This document shows, in pieces, positions 8,932-18,285 of a stretch of 64,000 bases of DNA. The DNA lies in the NCBI GenBank assembly GCA_964539805.1, contig CAZIKN010000008.1, positions 1-64,000 of the forward strand. Reading direction: 5' to 3'. The notes beneath the pieces were generated by a model. That model saw only the letters and a program-made list of their open reading frames with translations, was not told the DNA's origin and made no database searches. Source of the stretch: M3007 sp964539805 (GTDB lineage: Bacteria; Bacteroidota; Bacteroidia; Chitinophagales; Saprospiraceae). A program made the position numbers and the translations under genes. Numbering within the stretch: position 1 is the first letter of the stretch; the number at the start of each line of letters is the position of its first letter.

Positions 8932-10884
8932 TTATAAATCCGGTGACAGTACAAGGCCTTCACCCGGCTCCAATGTGCCAATACGCAGCTGGCCCGAAGG
9001 AGCGTTGTTTTTTATGGGTGCATAGTGCGTGGTGGAAAAAATAGTCTGCCATGCACCTTCCAGACTTATTTCAATCGGATTCGAAGGGTTGTCAGTATCC
9101 AGATTGGCTAAAAATACATACCGGGGCTTTCCAGCCTGAGTCCAAGCGATGAGTTTGCCATCACCTTTTGGATCTGGTGGTATAAGCCATTGACAATCAG
9201 CCCCTTCAATATCCGAAAAAATACGTTCGGCCAATTCTTTTTGCCTCAGCAGTTGACCATACAAATGACGGTTTTTGCCCCATTGGTATGGCCCTTTGGT
9301 CCCTTTGGGGCCATCGGGCAAATGGAAAACATATAACTTGGTGTAGTGCTCATTGGGGGCCGGAACCGGATGCGGATCACGGCACTCAAAGCCCAAGCCC
9401 ATGTAAGAAGGCATATCTGTCAAAAAAAGGCCAATAAAATAGCGAATTTCGTTGCCCCTCAGGTAAAACTGATCAAAGCGCGGATCATCTTTATCGCCGG
9501 TAATCAAGGTAAAATTGGGTGCAAATTTCCGCGTTCTGAGCCATTTGTCATATTGTGCAAAATCACGTACGAATTTTTGGGTACCCACTGGTTCCGATTG
9601 CAGGTCGCCTAATGTTGAATCTGCAAGGGCGGCCTCCAAATGATCGCACTCATCCCCATAAGCCATGACCCCGGGCGCAGCCAGAAAGCTCTCTGCAAAA
9701 TAGGCAAAGGACGGCACACTTCTTTGAATACTCGCCTTAACGCCCGCTAACAGGTCATAATAAGCATCCGTTTGATCGGGCACGCCATCGGGCCGCATTT
9801 GCACGTGCGACATGTCACCCCGCATAAAATCAATCCCGAATTCCGCCTGTATTTTGCCATAATGCTGCTGCACATAATCCCAAGTGGCTACACAAGGCTT
9901 GTCAAAATCCAGCTCCCAATTGCGGTTATTGTCCTTGCTCTCGTATAATTTGTAGCGGGCCAAGGGGCCAAACACCCTGGACATGGCTTCGGGCCTGGTA
10001 ATGCGGTAATCAAACCACACGCGACCTTCCTCGTCTGTTGAAGAAGAATCCGGGTCAATTTCCAAGCCTCTATAGGGCGGTGCCATGGTGGCTGGCGCTG
10101 TTTCATACCCTGCTGCATACAGGATGTTGACCAATTTTTTCCGCCGCAGCAGCCTTCCCTTGTAGTCATATTTTTCGCCAAAAAGTGCCCGAAAACGGTC
10201 ATTTTCCTCCCATTTTTCAAAAAACAATGCGGCATCATTGGGAGGTGGCAAACTGGCATCAGCTGATCCTTGTTGCTTCAAAAAATCAAACACCAAAGCC
10301 TGTACCTGCTGAAACAGGTCGGCATCATGGCTCAACAGCACATCATCACGGCGTTTTAACCATTCAAAATGCTGCGGATTGGCCAATGCCATTTCGGAAA
10401 AACGATCCGTGTGCGGCACAACATCCATCCCCACCGCCTTGCCCAAAAGGTGAAGTACATTAACCACACAGCGCAGCTGCTTTTCCACCGTATCCAATTG
10501 AGGAAAAATGGCCGCCAATTCGGGTGCAAAAAACTCAGGATTAATGTTCCAGCTGGATGGCCCGTACAGGCTTGACACCACGCCAGGCTCCCAGAAAGGC
10601 AGAATATGGATGGCATTTTGGGCCGAAGGCAGCGTCAAAGTATAAGGGACAATATTCCAGAAATGGCCAATGGTACGCACATTGATCCCTACCGTGTTGG
10701 CTTTTTTCATCCAGGAGCTGTCTGTGTGCCCGGCAAAAGGGCCTTCAATCCGTACATTGGGGTCAAACACTTCATACAACCGGCTACCCAATTGTAATTC
10801 CAACAGGCGCAAAATATCGGTGATTGGCTGACGGAGCAGCTCTTCCGGCATTTGATTCGCGAATGATGTCTTAGATGAAACCAT
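8932..10884 (-). CDS. Divergent GH13-like (alpha-amylase superfamily) protein
   Basis: A 650-residue cytoplasmic protein without signal peptide. I do not recognise a named family, but four segments line up with the GH13 conserved regions in order: region I GMDVVPHTD at 152-160, region II FMRGDMSH at 353-360 with candidate nucleophile Asp357, region III FAYFAESF at 393-400 with candidate acid Glu398, and region IV ITGDKDDPRF at 461-470 with a candidate transition-state Asp. The C-terminal 90 residues (KPRYVFLANLDTDNP) look like the beta-sandwich that follows amylase barrels. It may act on an alpha-glucan or phosphorylated sugar. No glycogen genes are adjacent. The fold assignment is inference from motif order. 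Confidence 0.55.
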   Translation of the reverse strand: MVSSKTSFANQMPEELLRQPITDILRLLELQLGSRLYEVFDPNVRIEGPFAGHTDSSWMKKANTVGINVRTIGHFWNIVPYTLTLPSAQNAIHILPFWEPGVVSSLYGPSSWNINPEFFAPELAAIFPQLDTVEKQLRCVVNVLHLLGKAVGMDVVPHTDRFSEMALANPQHFEWLKRRDDVLLSHDADLFQQVQALVFDFLKQQGSADASLPPPNDAALFFEKWEENDRFRALFGEKYDYKGRLLRRKKLVNILYAAGYETAPATMAPPYRGLEIDPDSSSTDEEGRVWFDYRITRPEAMSRVFGPLARYKLYESKDNNRNWELDFDKPCVATWDYVQQHYGKIQAEFGIDFMRGDMSHVQMRPDGVPDQTDAYYDLLAGVKASIQRSVPSFAYFAESFLAAPGVMAYGDECDHLEAALADSTLGDLQSEPVGTQKFVRDFAQYDKWLRTRKFAPNFTLITGDKDDPRFDQFYLRGNEIRYFIGLFLTDMPSYMGLGFECRDPHPVPAPNEHYTKLYVFHLPDGPKGTKGPYQWGKNRHLYGQLLRQKELAERIFSDIEGADCQWLIPPDPKGDGKLIAWTQAGKPRYVFLANLDTDNPSNPIEISLEGAWQTIFSTTHYAPIKNNAPSGQLRIGTLEPGEGLVLSPDL

Positions 10885-11093
10885 GTAATAGAACTGTTAT
10901 GACTTATTTTATAAACATTTTTTTGTCATTTTTAACAAATTGACAACCAATGCGTTTAAGCGTTTGCAAATTAAATGTAATTACAAGAACTTTGCAGCAT
11001 GAAAACATCAATTGAAGTTCCACTCAAACCTGCCACGCTAACTTAAAAGCATGATGTCATAATAATTTTCAATAATGAATTTCAGTCCTTGGC

Positions 11094-11627
11094 ATGATTT
11101 ACAAAATAAAGATCAAAAATACGGATGAATTTCTTTTGCTTGATGATCAGGTGTACGAATGGTTTACCACTGATCCTTACTACGCAAAAATTGATTTGAT
11201 CAATAACCTGCGCCGGCATTCCAGCGGCTGCGCAGTATTTCAAAAATCATGGCGCAAAGCAGATGGCAGTTACAAGGTTGAAACCATTTATCCACATGTC
11301 ATCATCGCAGAAAAGTATTTGGCCGACAAAAAAACAGAGGACAAAAAATTGGTTGGTGCCAAAAACGGCGACAAACTGGATTGCCGATTGGAGAACCTCA
11401 TCTATCGCTCACGTGCAACGGCAAGTCGCCAGCGCCGCACCACCAGTGATACGGGTTTCACAGGCGTTTATAAAGAACACAACCGATACCGGGCAGTCAT
11501 TTCCATCAAAGGCAAATCCGTGCACATCGGGATGTTTGACACCGCAGAGGAAGCGGCACTGGCATACAACAAGATGTCCAAAGAACTTTATGGCCCTGAA
11601 GGCAAACAGAACAAGATCAAAATATGA
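11094..11627 (+). CDS. AP2-domain protein with degenerate HNH-like segment
   Basis: A 177-residue protein. Residues about 119-170 form an AP2/ERF-type DNA-binding domain (TGFTGVYKEHNRYRA, HIGMFDTAEEAALAYN). Residues 87-105 (VGAKNGDKLDCRLENL) match the core of AP2-associated HNH homing endonucleases, usually HKNGDKLDNRPENL, but the HNH histidine is replaced (VGAKNGD), so nuclease activity is doubtful. Such proteins occur in several copies in Bacteroidota genomes. It may be a domesticated homing-endonuclease derivative acting as a DNA-binding protein. It is the only plus-strand gene between 5.8 and 21 kb. Confidence 0.75.
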   Translation: MIYKIKIKNTDEFLLLDDQVYEWFTTDPYYAKIDLINNLRRHSSGCAVFQKSWRKADGSYKVETIYPHVIIAEKYLADKKTEDKKLVGAKNGDKLDCRLENLIYRSRATASRQRRTTSDTGFTGVYKEHNRYRAVISIKGKSVHIGMFDTAEEAALAYNKMSKELYGPEGKQNKIKI

Positions 11628-11632
11628 TCTGT

Positions 11633-11923
11633 TCATCGGATAACCACTTCCTTAATATACTCTTCCCCCAGTTCTTCATTTATCATCTTGCGAATCTTTT
11701 CCCGTTCATAACTTAGTTCTTGCTTTAATGAGGCCGATAACAGGCTGATATACAATACATTTTTGCGCAAAGCCACATCTGAGGTGTAGGTGTTTATTGC
11801 CTTACCCATCCGATTGACCCAAATTTCCCTGACCCTTGTTTCATTGAGCTGGGCCCCCAGCCGAAACTCTTTGATCATGTCTTTTAGGGCGTCCGCCAGT
11901 GTATATTCGTTGCTTTTGCGCAT
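11633..11923 (-). CDS. DUF721 (DciA-like) protein
   Basis: A 96-residue protein of the Bacteroidota DUF721 family: MRKSNEYTLADALKDMIKEF, a central VREIWVNRMGKAI and terminal LYISLLSASLKQELSYER are family hallmarks. DUF721 proteins are related to DciA, the replicative-helicase operator of bacteria lacking DnaC, so a role at the replication fork is possible. The start at 11923 is used because upstream codons lie in a low-complexity word array. The gene ends 6 bp from the convergent AP2 gene. Confidence 0.85.
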   Translation of the reverse strand: MRKSNEYTLADALKDMIKEFRLGAQLNETRVREIWVNRMGKAINTYTSDVALRKNVLYISLLSASLKQELSYEREKIRKMINEELGEEYIKEVVIR

Positions 11924-11930
11924 ATTTTGA

Positions 11931-12013
11931 TGTTGATTTGACTTTTTGTTGATTCGTTGATTTGACACCTTGTGTACTCTACGCACCTCAAATCAACATA
12001 AAATCAAATCAAC
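11931..12013. repeat. GTTGATTTGA word array with inverted repeat
   Basis: The words TGTTGATTTGA, GTTGATTCG and GTTGATTTGA are repeated on the left, and their reverse complements TCAAATCAAC and AAATCAAATCAAC on the right. The innermost pair forms a perfect 10-bp inverted repeat (11956-11965 with 11988-11997). The array separates purC from DUF721 and includes the purC stop codon. It may act as a terminator. Confidence 0.7.
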
Positions 12014-12922
12014 ATTTTTCAATATCCTATTTTCAATATCCGTTTGATCTGGCTTGGCAAAAATTTTGCCCGTGACTTTTTCGTACAGCTCTATATAGCG
12101 GTCCGAAATTTCCTGGACAAAAGCATCTGGCATTTCGGGCATTTGCTGGCCTTCTTTGCCTTGAAACCCGTGGGCGATCAGCCATTCTCGCACAAACTCC
12201 TTGCTCAGCTGACGCTGCTTCTCTCCTTTTGCCTGTCGCTCAACATATCCGTCGGCGTAAAAGTAGCGTGAGCTATCGGGCGTGTGGATCTCATCCATCA
12301 GTATGATGCGCCCGTCAAGGAAGCCAAATTCATACTTGGTATCCACCAAAATCAGCCCTCGCTCGGCAGCCATGTCCGTACCGCGCTGGAACAAGGCATG
12401 GGTATAGGCCTCCATTTGGGCATAAGCGTCCGCACTTACCAAGCCCTTAGCCAAAATTTCCGCCTTGGAAATATCTTCATCATGGCCTTCGTCCGCTTTG
12501 GTTGTGGGCGTAATTATGGGCTGTGGGAGCTGGTCATTCTCGCGCAGGCCCTCGGGCAGGGTCACGCCGCACAAGCTGCGTTTGCCCTCCGCATAAGTGC
12601 GGGCTGCATGCCCGGCTAAATAGCCACGGATCACCATTTCCACCTTAACCGGCTCACAACAATAGCCAATGGCCACATTGGGATCGGGTGTGCTGATAAG
12701 CCAATTGGGGCATATATCTCGCGTAGCATGGAGGAAATGGGCAGCGATCTGATTGAGCACTGCACCCTTGAACGGTATCGGACGAGGTAAAATATGGTCA
12801 AACGCCGATATGCGATCGGTGGCTACCATGAGCAGCCGATCGCCCAAAGTGTACACATCGCGCACTTTTCCCTTGTAAAATGCTGTTTGGTCCCTAAAAT
12901 TGAAATGTGTTTCTTTTAACAT
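11993..12922 (-). CDS. purC: Phosphoribosylaminoimidazole-succinocarboxamide synthase
   Basis: A 309-residue SAICAR synthase that joins CAIR and aspartate with ATP in purine biosynthesis. Visible landmarks: YKGKVRDVY phosphate loop near 16-24, ATDRISAFD near 35-43, VEMVIRGYLAGHA, EGHDEDISKAE and LVDTKYEFG. It is the roughly 300-residue form, longer than the E. coli type. The start at 12922 is chosen because the upstream extension encodes only a Phe-rich tail with no conserved sequence. The last codons (NVDLILC) lie within the word array described above. Confidence 0.96.
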   Translation of the reverse strand: MLKETHFNFRDQTAFYKGKVRDVYTLGDRLLMVATDRISAFDHILPRPIPFKGAVLNQIAAHFLHATRDICPNWLISTPDPNVAIGYCCEPVKVEMVIRGYLAGHAARTYAEGKRSLCGVTLPEGLRENDQLPQPIITPTTKADEGHDEDISKAEILAKGLVSADAYAQMEAYTHALFQRGTDMAAERGLILVDTKYEFGFLDGRIILMDEIHTPDSSRYFYADGYVERQAKGEKQRQLSKEFVREWLIAHGFQGKEGQQMPEMPDAFVQEISDRYIELYEKVTGKIFAKPDQTDIENRILKNVDLILC

Positions 12923-13145
12923 TCTCTGGTGAAGGTTTGTCGGATCTCCTTTTAAAAACGCAAAGGTTTTTAAAAAATAGGGGATGGAAAGGATTGCAGG
13001 AAAAAAAAACAAAAAAAAGAATGCGGCCAAGCGAGAAAGCACGGCTCATCCGAAAGACTTGGGCGTTAATGAAAGTTTGAAAGTTTCGTAAATGTACAAG
13101 TATGTTTTGAACGATTGTAAGGAATCAACTTTAACTACCCCCTAT

Positions 13146-14639
13146 CTACCGTCGAATAATCCTTATACCTTTCTCCCCCCACACCAGCGCATACACGCCG
13201 CTTGCCAAACCGCCCATATCTATGCTCCAAAGGTCCGTGCCTTGTGGCACCAACCATTGGCCTGCCAACCGGCCCTGTGCGTCAAAAAGCCGCAGCCACC
13301 CATTGGCGGGCACTGGATCATGGAAGGACACCTGCAATGAGCCGGATGTCGGATTGGGGGACACGCGAAAGGTGTTCATTTGCGCTTCAACTGCGTCGGA
13401 TACAGCATCCACAAAATATGTTTTGGCATACGAACAGTCCGTTGCATCGGTGACCGTCACGGTATAGGTGCCTGTCCAAAGGCCGGAAATGTTTTGTAGG
13501 GTTGACCCATTGGACCATTTATAAGTATAGGGTGGAATTCCGTTAGAAACTGTCAGGCGAATATCTCCATTGGATACGCCTTGGGTAGCGTTTTTTATGG
13601 TTGCCGCAATATCAATAATGACATTTGAAATGATGGCCTCACCCGAAACTAAGCCCTTGCAGAGGCTGTTGGTATCCGCAACGACACTGACCAACCGGTA
13701 CACGCCGGGCTGGTTTACGCTAATGATATGCGGATTTTGGTTGGTTGTTATCATGGGTAAGGCGATACTATCTATACTGTACACAAAAGACCAAGGCCCT
13801 TGTTGGCCGGCAAATGAAATGCTCAAGTCCGCTGTTTGTCCATTACAGAGCGTGTCTTTGCCTGATATAAGGGCATTTAGTCCCAAAGAAACGGCGAGAG
13901 CCTTGCAGCTTTCCTTGGGGTTGCTTTCACAGGCATTTGAGGTCTTTACGCACAAAGTCGTAAAACCAGTGTTTGTCCATTTAATACTTTTGGTATTGTT
14001 GGTTTCCTTGCCGAAATCACCCAAAGGCGAACTCATCGTCCAGGTATAAGTACCTGCGCCAGCTACTGTGGGAATGGAGTGTATCGTTTGACTGCCTGTG
14101 CATACGAGGGTTGGGCCAGAAATATCACCGGGGTCAGTGAGTTTGGGCGCTATGGTACTCCCCGAAAGTAGGGATATCGCATAATCGCAAACGTTGCCTC
14201 CACAACCGTCAAGAACCAAATAATAAGTCTTTCCTACTTCAAAATTGCTGCTCTCCAAAACAAAAGGATTGACGGTGCAACTGCACTGTAAATCAATGGG
14301 TTGGCTGATACAACGGCCATAAATTGCTCCTTGAAGGCCCGTATTGTTGCCGCCATTCATGCAGTTGGACGGGATGACCTGTATGGAAATTTGATTGGAA
14401 CCCGCCACAAAAGCAATCCATTCATCATTGTTTAACTGCCAACCCGGACATCCCGGAAAGGATTGGGGAGTATTTGAGTTGTTTATGGTAGCGCAGTATC
14501 CATCAATATTGCCACAAATGATAGGGGCTGTTGGACAGGTATTGCCGGATTCAGGGAAGCCTGCCGGCGGGCATTGTGACCAGGCAAGTTGACTGATGGC
14601 GGAAAGGACAAAAAAGCAAAGGATAAAAGAGATTCTCAT
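13146..14639 (-). CDS. T9SS-secreted SprB/PKD-like adhesin
   Basis: A 497-residue exported protein: signal peptide to about residue 21 (QLAWSQ), a Cys-rich N-terminal domain (22-165), a PKD-like middle (VCTGSQTIHSIPTVAGAGTYTW) and one SprB-type repeat at about 345-405 (SNGDIRLTVSNGIPPYTYKW, TYTVTVTDATDC). The last 75 residues are a type A sorting domain (VSPNPTSGSLQVSF, LFDAQGRLAGQW, SGVYALVW). It is expected to cross the outer membrane by T9SS and be anchored to, or released from, the cell surface. Ligand unknown. Confidence 0.85.
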   Translation of the reverse strand: MRISFILCFFVLSAISQLAWSQCPPAGFPESGNTCPTAPIICGNIDGYCATINNSNTPQSFPGCPGWQLNNDEWIAFVAGSNQISIQVIPSNCMNGGNNTGLQGAIYGRCISQPIDLQCSCTVNPFVLESSNFEVGKTYYLVLDGCGGNVCDYAISLLSGSTIAPKLTDPGDISGPTLVCTGSQTIHSIPTVAGAGTYTWTMSSPLGDFGKETNNTKSIKWTNTGFTTLCVKTSNACESNPKESCKALAVSLGLNALISGKDTLCNGQTADLSISFAGQQGPWSFVYSIDSIALPMITTNQNPHIISVNQPGVYRLVSVVADTNSLCKGLVSGEAIISNVIIDIAATIKNATQGVSNGDIRLTVSNGIPPYTYKWSNGSTLQNISGLWTGTYTVTVTDATDCSYAKTYFVDAVSDAVEAQMNTFRVSPNPTSGSLQVSFHDPVPANGWLRLFDAQGRLAGQWLVPQGTDLWSIDMGGLASGVYALVWGEKGIRIIRR

Positions 14640-14804
14640 GCATCAAAGTTTGTTAGATGATCAAATAGACCAATATTGAACCCAAGAAGTGCAGTATCCG
14701 GTCTTCAAAAGTGGCTGAAAGCGGGGATAACTCAAGGAAATAAATGGTCTATGTGCCGTAGATGCAAATAATGTGCTAATTGTGTTCAAATGGGCAAAAT
14801 ATTT

Positions 14805-15518
14805 TTAAAAAGATAAATTGTTCTGCCAGCCTTCCCTCATTTCCTCTGTCATATAGGGCTCAAACCGAGCAAACAGCTCCTCCTTATACCACCCCAATTC
14901 ACGCGTTTGTCGGATCACCTGCGCGTGTTTCTGACCATGATAGGCAAAATCCATCATTTTTTTGCCGGAGTCCCAAAGGCTGAAAGTGGCCTGCTGTACG
15001 AAGGGCAATTCGCCGATGCCGATGGCAAAACGGAGGCCCGGCTTACCCTCTAAGGCCCGGCTGACCCCGGGTACCTGGCGCCAAAAGCGCCACAGGTGCC
15101 GCCGCCGAATGGTGGCCCTTGTAAGCACCGCCACGGGTGCATTCGGATTAAAGGCTGCCGCAGCCTCAAAGGGGTTTTGGCCATCCCAGGCCCCGTGTGC
15201 CATATTGTTTTTGAGGAAATGGGTGGTATGATTTACACTGTTCTTGGTGTAATCTGCAAAAAGCGGGTGCGTAGCAAAAAAATGCTGCGCATCCGCTTCT
15301 TTTTCCCATATCGCCAAGATGCCATAGGTGGAAAAATTGGGTTTTATGCTGAATCCGTTGGCTGCGCCACTGCCCAGAAACTTGATGAACTGAAGGCCCG
15401 GCACCACGCCGACCTTACGGGGTGCAAGCCCCATTTGGGCAAATGCCCACAATTTAGCGGGCAAGCCCTCAAAATTAAAGATAGAGACGGTGGTGATTTG
15501 GGTGGAAAAATTTGACAT
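14805..15518 (-). CDS. Spheroidene monooxygenase (CrtA)-like protein
   Basis: A 237-residue protein resembling CrtA-type spheroidene monooxygenases, which introduce keto groups into carotenoids: the segments KFLGSGAANGFSIKPNFSTYG, VLTRATIRRRHLWRFWRQVPG and GIGELPFVQQATFSLWDS follow the family pattern. No other carotenoid gene lies nearby, so the true substrate is open. A 165-bp gap separates it from the adhesin gene upstream of it on the map, and a 188-bp gap from the next T9SS gene. Confidence 0.8.
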   Translation of the reverse strand: MSNFSTQITTVSIFNFEGLPAKLWAFAQMGLAPRKVGVVPGLQFIKFLGSGAANGFSIKPNFSTYGILAIWEKEADAQHFFATHPLFADYTKNSVNHTTHFLKNNMAHGAWDGQNPFEAAAAFNPNAPVAVLTRATIRRRHLWRFWRQVPGVSRALEGKPGLRFAIGIGELPFVQQATFSLWDSGKKMMDFAYHGQKHAQVIRQTRELGWYKEELFARFEPYMTEEMREGWQNNLSF

Positions 15519-15706
15519 GCCAACCTGAACAGCAGAGGCAGGAAAAGGTTGGTTGGGTTATGGAAGTGTCGCGCATCTATCCAGAATCGGAGGGCGTGGT
15601 TTTGTGCCGCTTGAAACCTCGGAGACACGCCAGCGAGAAAAGTAGCCCCCTATATTTCCCACCAGCGCGTCCCGAAGTTCAAGTGTCATTAATCCGTTAT
15701 GAGGGG

Positions 15707-18190
15707 TTATTTCACAACTACTAACATTTCTGTATGAACCAAACGACCGGAGCGCAATTGAATCAGGTAACTGCCAGCTGCCTGGTTGCTAATATCAATG
15801 CTCGTCGTTGGTGTATTGGCTTCCCATATCGTCCGCCCCAGCAAATCGCACACCGTAATCTTGTCGGGCGCAGGTGCGTTCTCGGGCCAGTTTATTTCAA
15901 AAAAGCCGGTGGAAGGATTGGGACTTATTCGGATGGGCCATGGAAAGACCTGGTTTGTACCTGAAAAGCCTTTAGTTTCCACAATGGCTATGGAGGTACA
16001 GCTGTTTTTGTTTTTTTGCCAATCCGTTACGACAAGTGTAACAGGGTTTAAGCCTACATCTGCAATGGTAAAACTATTTTTAAGTAGTTGTAAATCAGTT
16101 ACCAAACAATTGTCGTAACTGTTTAGGTCTATAAAATTAGCGGCTATGATAATCGTGTCCTTTGGTTTTTTTAGCGTGATGGTAATTGTGTCAATGCATA
16201 TTGCGATAGGCGATATGGTATCTTTGACGGACACAATAGCCTGACAACTGCTGCTATTTCCTCCCTGGTCAAAGACTGTGAGGGTCAATAACTGCGTGGC
16301 TATGTCATCACAGGTAAAACTACTTTTGTTCAGGGAGAGTTTGGCTATGCCACAATTATCCGAGCTTCCTCCGTCCACATATTCCGGCTCTATCGTGGCA
16401 GTGCCAAAAGAGTTCAAATAAATAGGGCTTCCTTCCTTGCACTGCGCAATGGGCTTTTCAAGGTCTTGTACCGTGACTTGACTTTTGCAGGAAGACACAT
16501 TGTTACTCAAATCTGCCACTAATAGGGAAAGTTGAATGGTCAGGCCCACATCTTTGCAGCTGAGGTTGAGGGTACTGGCCAAGAGAATAACGGGGCCGCA
16601 ATCATCCGTACTGCCCAGATCCAGGTCTTTTGCGGTGACCACAGCTTCTCCCACATCGTTCAATATGGCCGTAACATTGCTTTTGCAGCGGGCTATTGGC
16701 GCATTGAGGTCTTCGTCCGTAGCGCCATTGCAGTTGTCGTCCAACTGGTTTCCACATACTTCAAGGGCATTGGGATTCACTTTGGGATCGGTATCCAGGC
16801 AGTCCCTGCCATTGAGCACATAACCAGCTGGTTTGCTGATAGCCGAAATGCTTTTGCCCGGATTCCCAAAGCCATCATCGTCAGCATCTTCATACCATAT
16901 CTGGGGGAATGTGCTGCCTGCAATTTTCAGGATGGCTATTCGGTTGTTATTTGGGGCCAACATGGATGATAATACCAGAATTTTACCATCGTTTTGCAGG
17001 GCAATCCTTTTAAAATTTGGGGGAAAGCCCAAATCATTTTCACCAAGAAACACAAAGCCGTTGTCGCCCCAAGTGGAGTCGGGCAGGCCATTGGCCTTGA
17101 ATTTTGCCACAAATCCGTAGGGTTCTATATTGTCATTGACGGCATAGCCCATTGCATAGAACCCTCCGCCGTCCGCTACAAGCAGGTCATTGGCTTCCAC
17201 CAATTTGAAGCCATTTGCTTTCGACATAAGAACCACACCTTGGGTGCCAAAGGCTGCGGAGTCCAGCTGGCCATTGGGGCGGTGTTGCGTTATCAGAAGG
17301 GTATTGGTCAAAGTGCCTGCAGCCAAAATTTTTCCATCAGACATTACTTCAAGGTCATAATACTGTTCTTGTGGGGATAAATTGAGTGTGACCGCACCAT
17401 CTTTGCCAAAGTTGAACTCGGCCTGCCCGAAACGATCATATTTGGCGATATGTAAATCAAAGTTGTTATTGGGTTGATTAGCCTCTATTCGGCCTGCGGC
17501 CACAAATCCGTCATTCGGAAGGGCCTGTGCCGCCTCATAATCTGTAAAACGCTCTTCCTCGGGTAGCCAAACCACTTTTCCATTGTTGAACTGAGGATTA
17601 GGCGCACCATCAGGTAGAACTTCTACAAACCCGTACTGGATTCCGCTACCCTGTATTTGACGGCCACACAAGGCCCTGATATTGCTTTGTGTGGTTTCTA
17701 TGATTTCATTAAAAAAATAAACGGGGTATTTGGTCACACCGTTGTTGCCAAAAGTAGGGTCTGCTTTGCCTTCTGCGCTTACACTGTGCAGATAAGTACT
17801 ATCCGCACTGCGTTGGTTTACGACGATGTATTTTCCATTGCGCAAGCGGATAATTTGCTTTGTGCCAAGTATATTGTCCTTTGAAGCACTCTCCTTAAGG
17901 TCATAAACCCCGGCTGATGAATTGCCAAAAACGGGATCAACAGTGCCTGAAGGATTGTGGCGCACCATGCCGATATAGGATAGTTTGGATGTGGTATCAC
18001 TTCTGATAAAGGAAGAGACGATAAAACCATCAGGCTGCACAAATATATCTTTTGCGTTTATTGTGTTTTTGCTGATGCCAAAACGCGCTTGGCCATTGGA
18101 GGCAAAAAGGGTATCCAAAAAGCGGGCCTGCGCCTGAATCTTGCAACACAGTAGCAGGAACAATACGATGAGGGCAATTGAACGAAACAT
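15707..18190 (-). CDS. T9SS-secreted delta-60/MopE/HYR repeat protein
   Basis: An 827-residue exported protein with signal to about residue 21. Residues 25-440 contain delta-60-type repeats (LDTLFASNGQARFG, DPTFGNNGV, DSTWGDNGFV). Around 455-515 lies a MopE-like metal-binding module (DADDDGFGNP, DCLDTDPKVNP, EVCGNQLDDNCNGATDED). Three HYR-like Ig domains follow (about 520-745), then a sorting domain (ISPNPSTGFFEINW, VCDLLGRTIWEA). It is likely an extracellular repeat protein with metal sites. Many Bacteroidota carry such mosaics; function unknown. Confidence 0.85.
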   Translation of the reverse strand: MFRSIALIVLFLLLCCKIQAQARFLDTLFASNGQARFGISKNTINAKDIFVQPDGFIVSSFIRSDTTSKLSYIGMVRHNPSGTVDPVFGNSSAGVYDLKESASKDNILGTKQIIRLRNGKYIVVNQRSADSTYLHSVSAEGKADPTFGNNGVTKYPVYFFNEIIETTQSNIRALCGRQIQGSGIQYGFVEVLPDGAPNPQFNNGKVVWLPEEERFTDYEAAQALPNDGFVAAGRIEANQPNNNFDLHIAKYDRFGQAEFNFGKDGAVTLNLSPQEQYYDLEVMSDGKILAAGTLTNTLLITQHRPNGQLDSAAFGTQGVVLMSKANGFKLVEANDLLVADGGGFYAMGYAVNDNIEPYGFVAKFKANGLPDSTWGDNGFVFLGENDLGFPPNFKRIALQNDGKILVLSSMLAPNNNRIAILKIAGSTFPQIWYEDADDDGFGNPGKSISAISKPAGYVLNGRDCLDTDPKVNPNALEVCGNQLDDNCNGATDEDLNAPIARCKSNVTAILNDVGEAVVTAKDLDLGSTDDCGPVILLASTLNLSCKDVGLTIQLSLLVADLSNNVSSCKSQVTVQDLEKPIAQCKEGSPIYLNSFGTATIEPEYVDGGSSDNCGIAKLSLNKSSFTCDDIATQLLTLTVFDQGGNSSSCQAIVSVKDTISPIAICIDTITITLKKPKDTIIIAANFIDLNSYDNCLVTDLQLLKNSFTIADVGLNPVTLVVTDWQKNKNSCTSIAIVETKGFSGTNQVFPWPIRISPNPSTGFFEINWPENAPAPDKITVCDLLGRTIWEANTPTTSIDISNQAAGSYLIQLRSGRLVHTEMLVVVK

Positions 18191-18231
18191 AATAAAAAGG
18201 GTAAATGAGATGAAAAAAAGGGAGTAAATAG

Positions 18232-18273
18232 ACCACCCTGAATATTAGTGTTGCACTCGGGATCCAGGGTGGT
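18232..18273. terminator. Hairpin downstream of the M43 protease gene
   Basis: A perfect 9-bp inverted repeat ACCACCCTG/CAGGGTGGT with a 24-nt loop, 13 bp past the stop codon of the M43 gene. The T-run is on the plus-strand side, so function on the minus strand is uncertain. Confidence 0.45.
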
Positions 18274-18285
18274 TTTTAGAATAGA

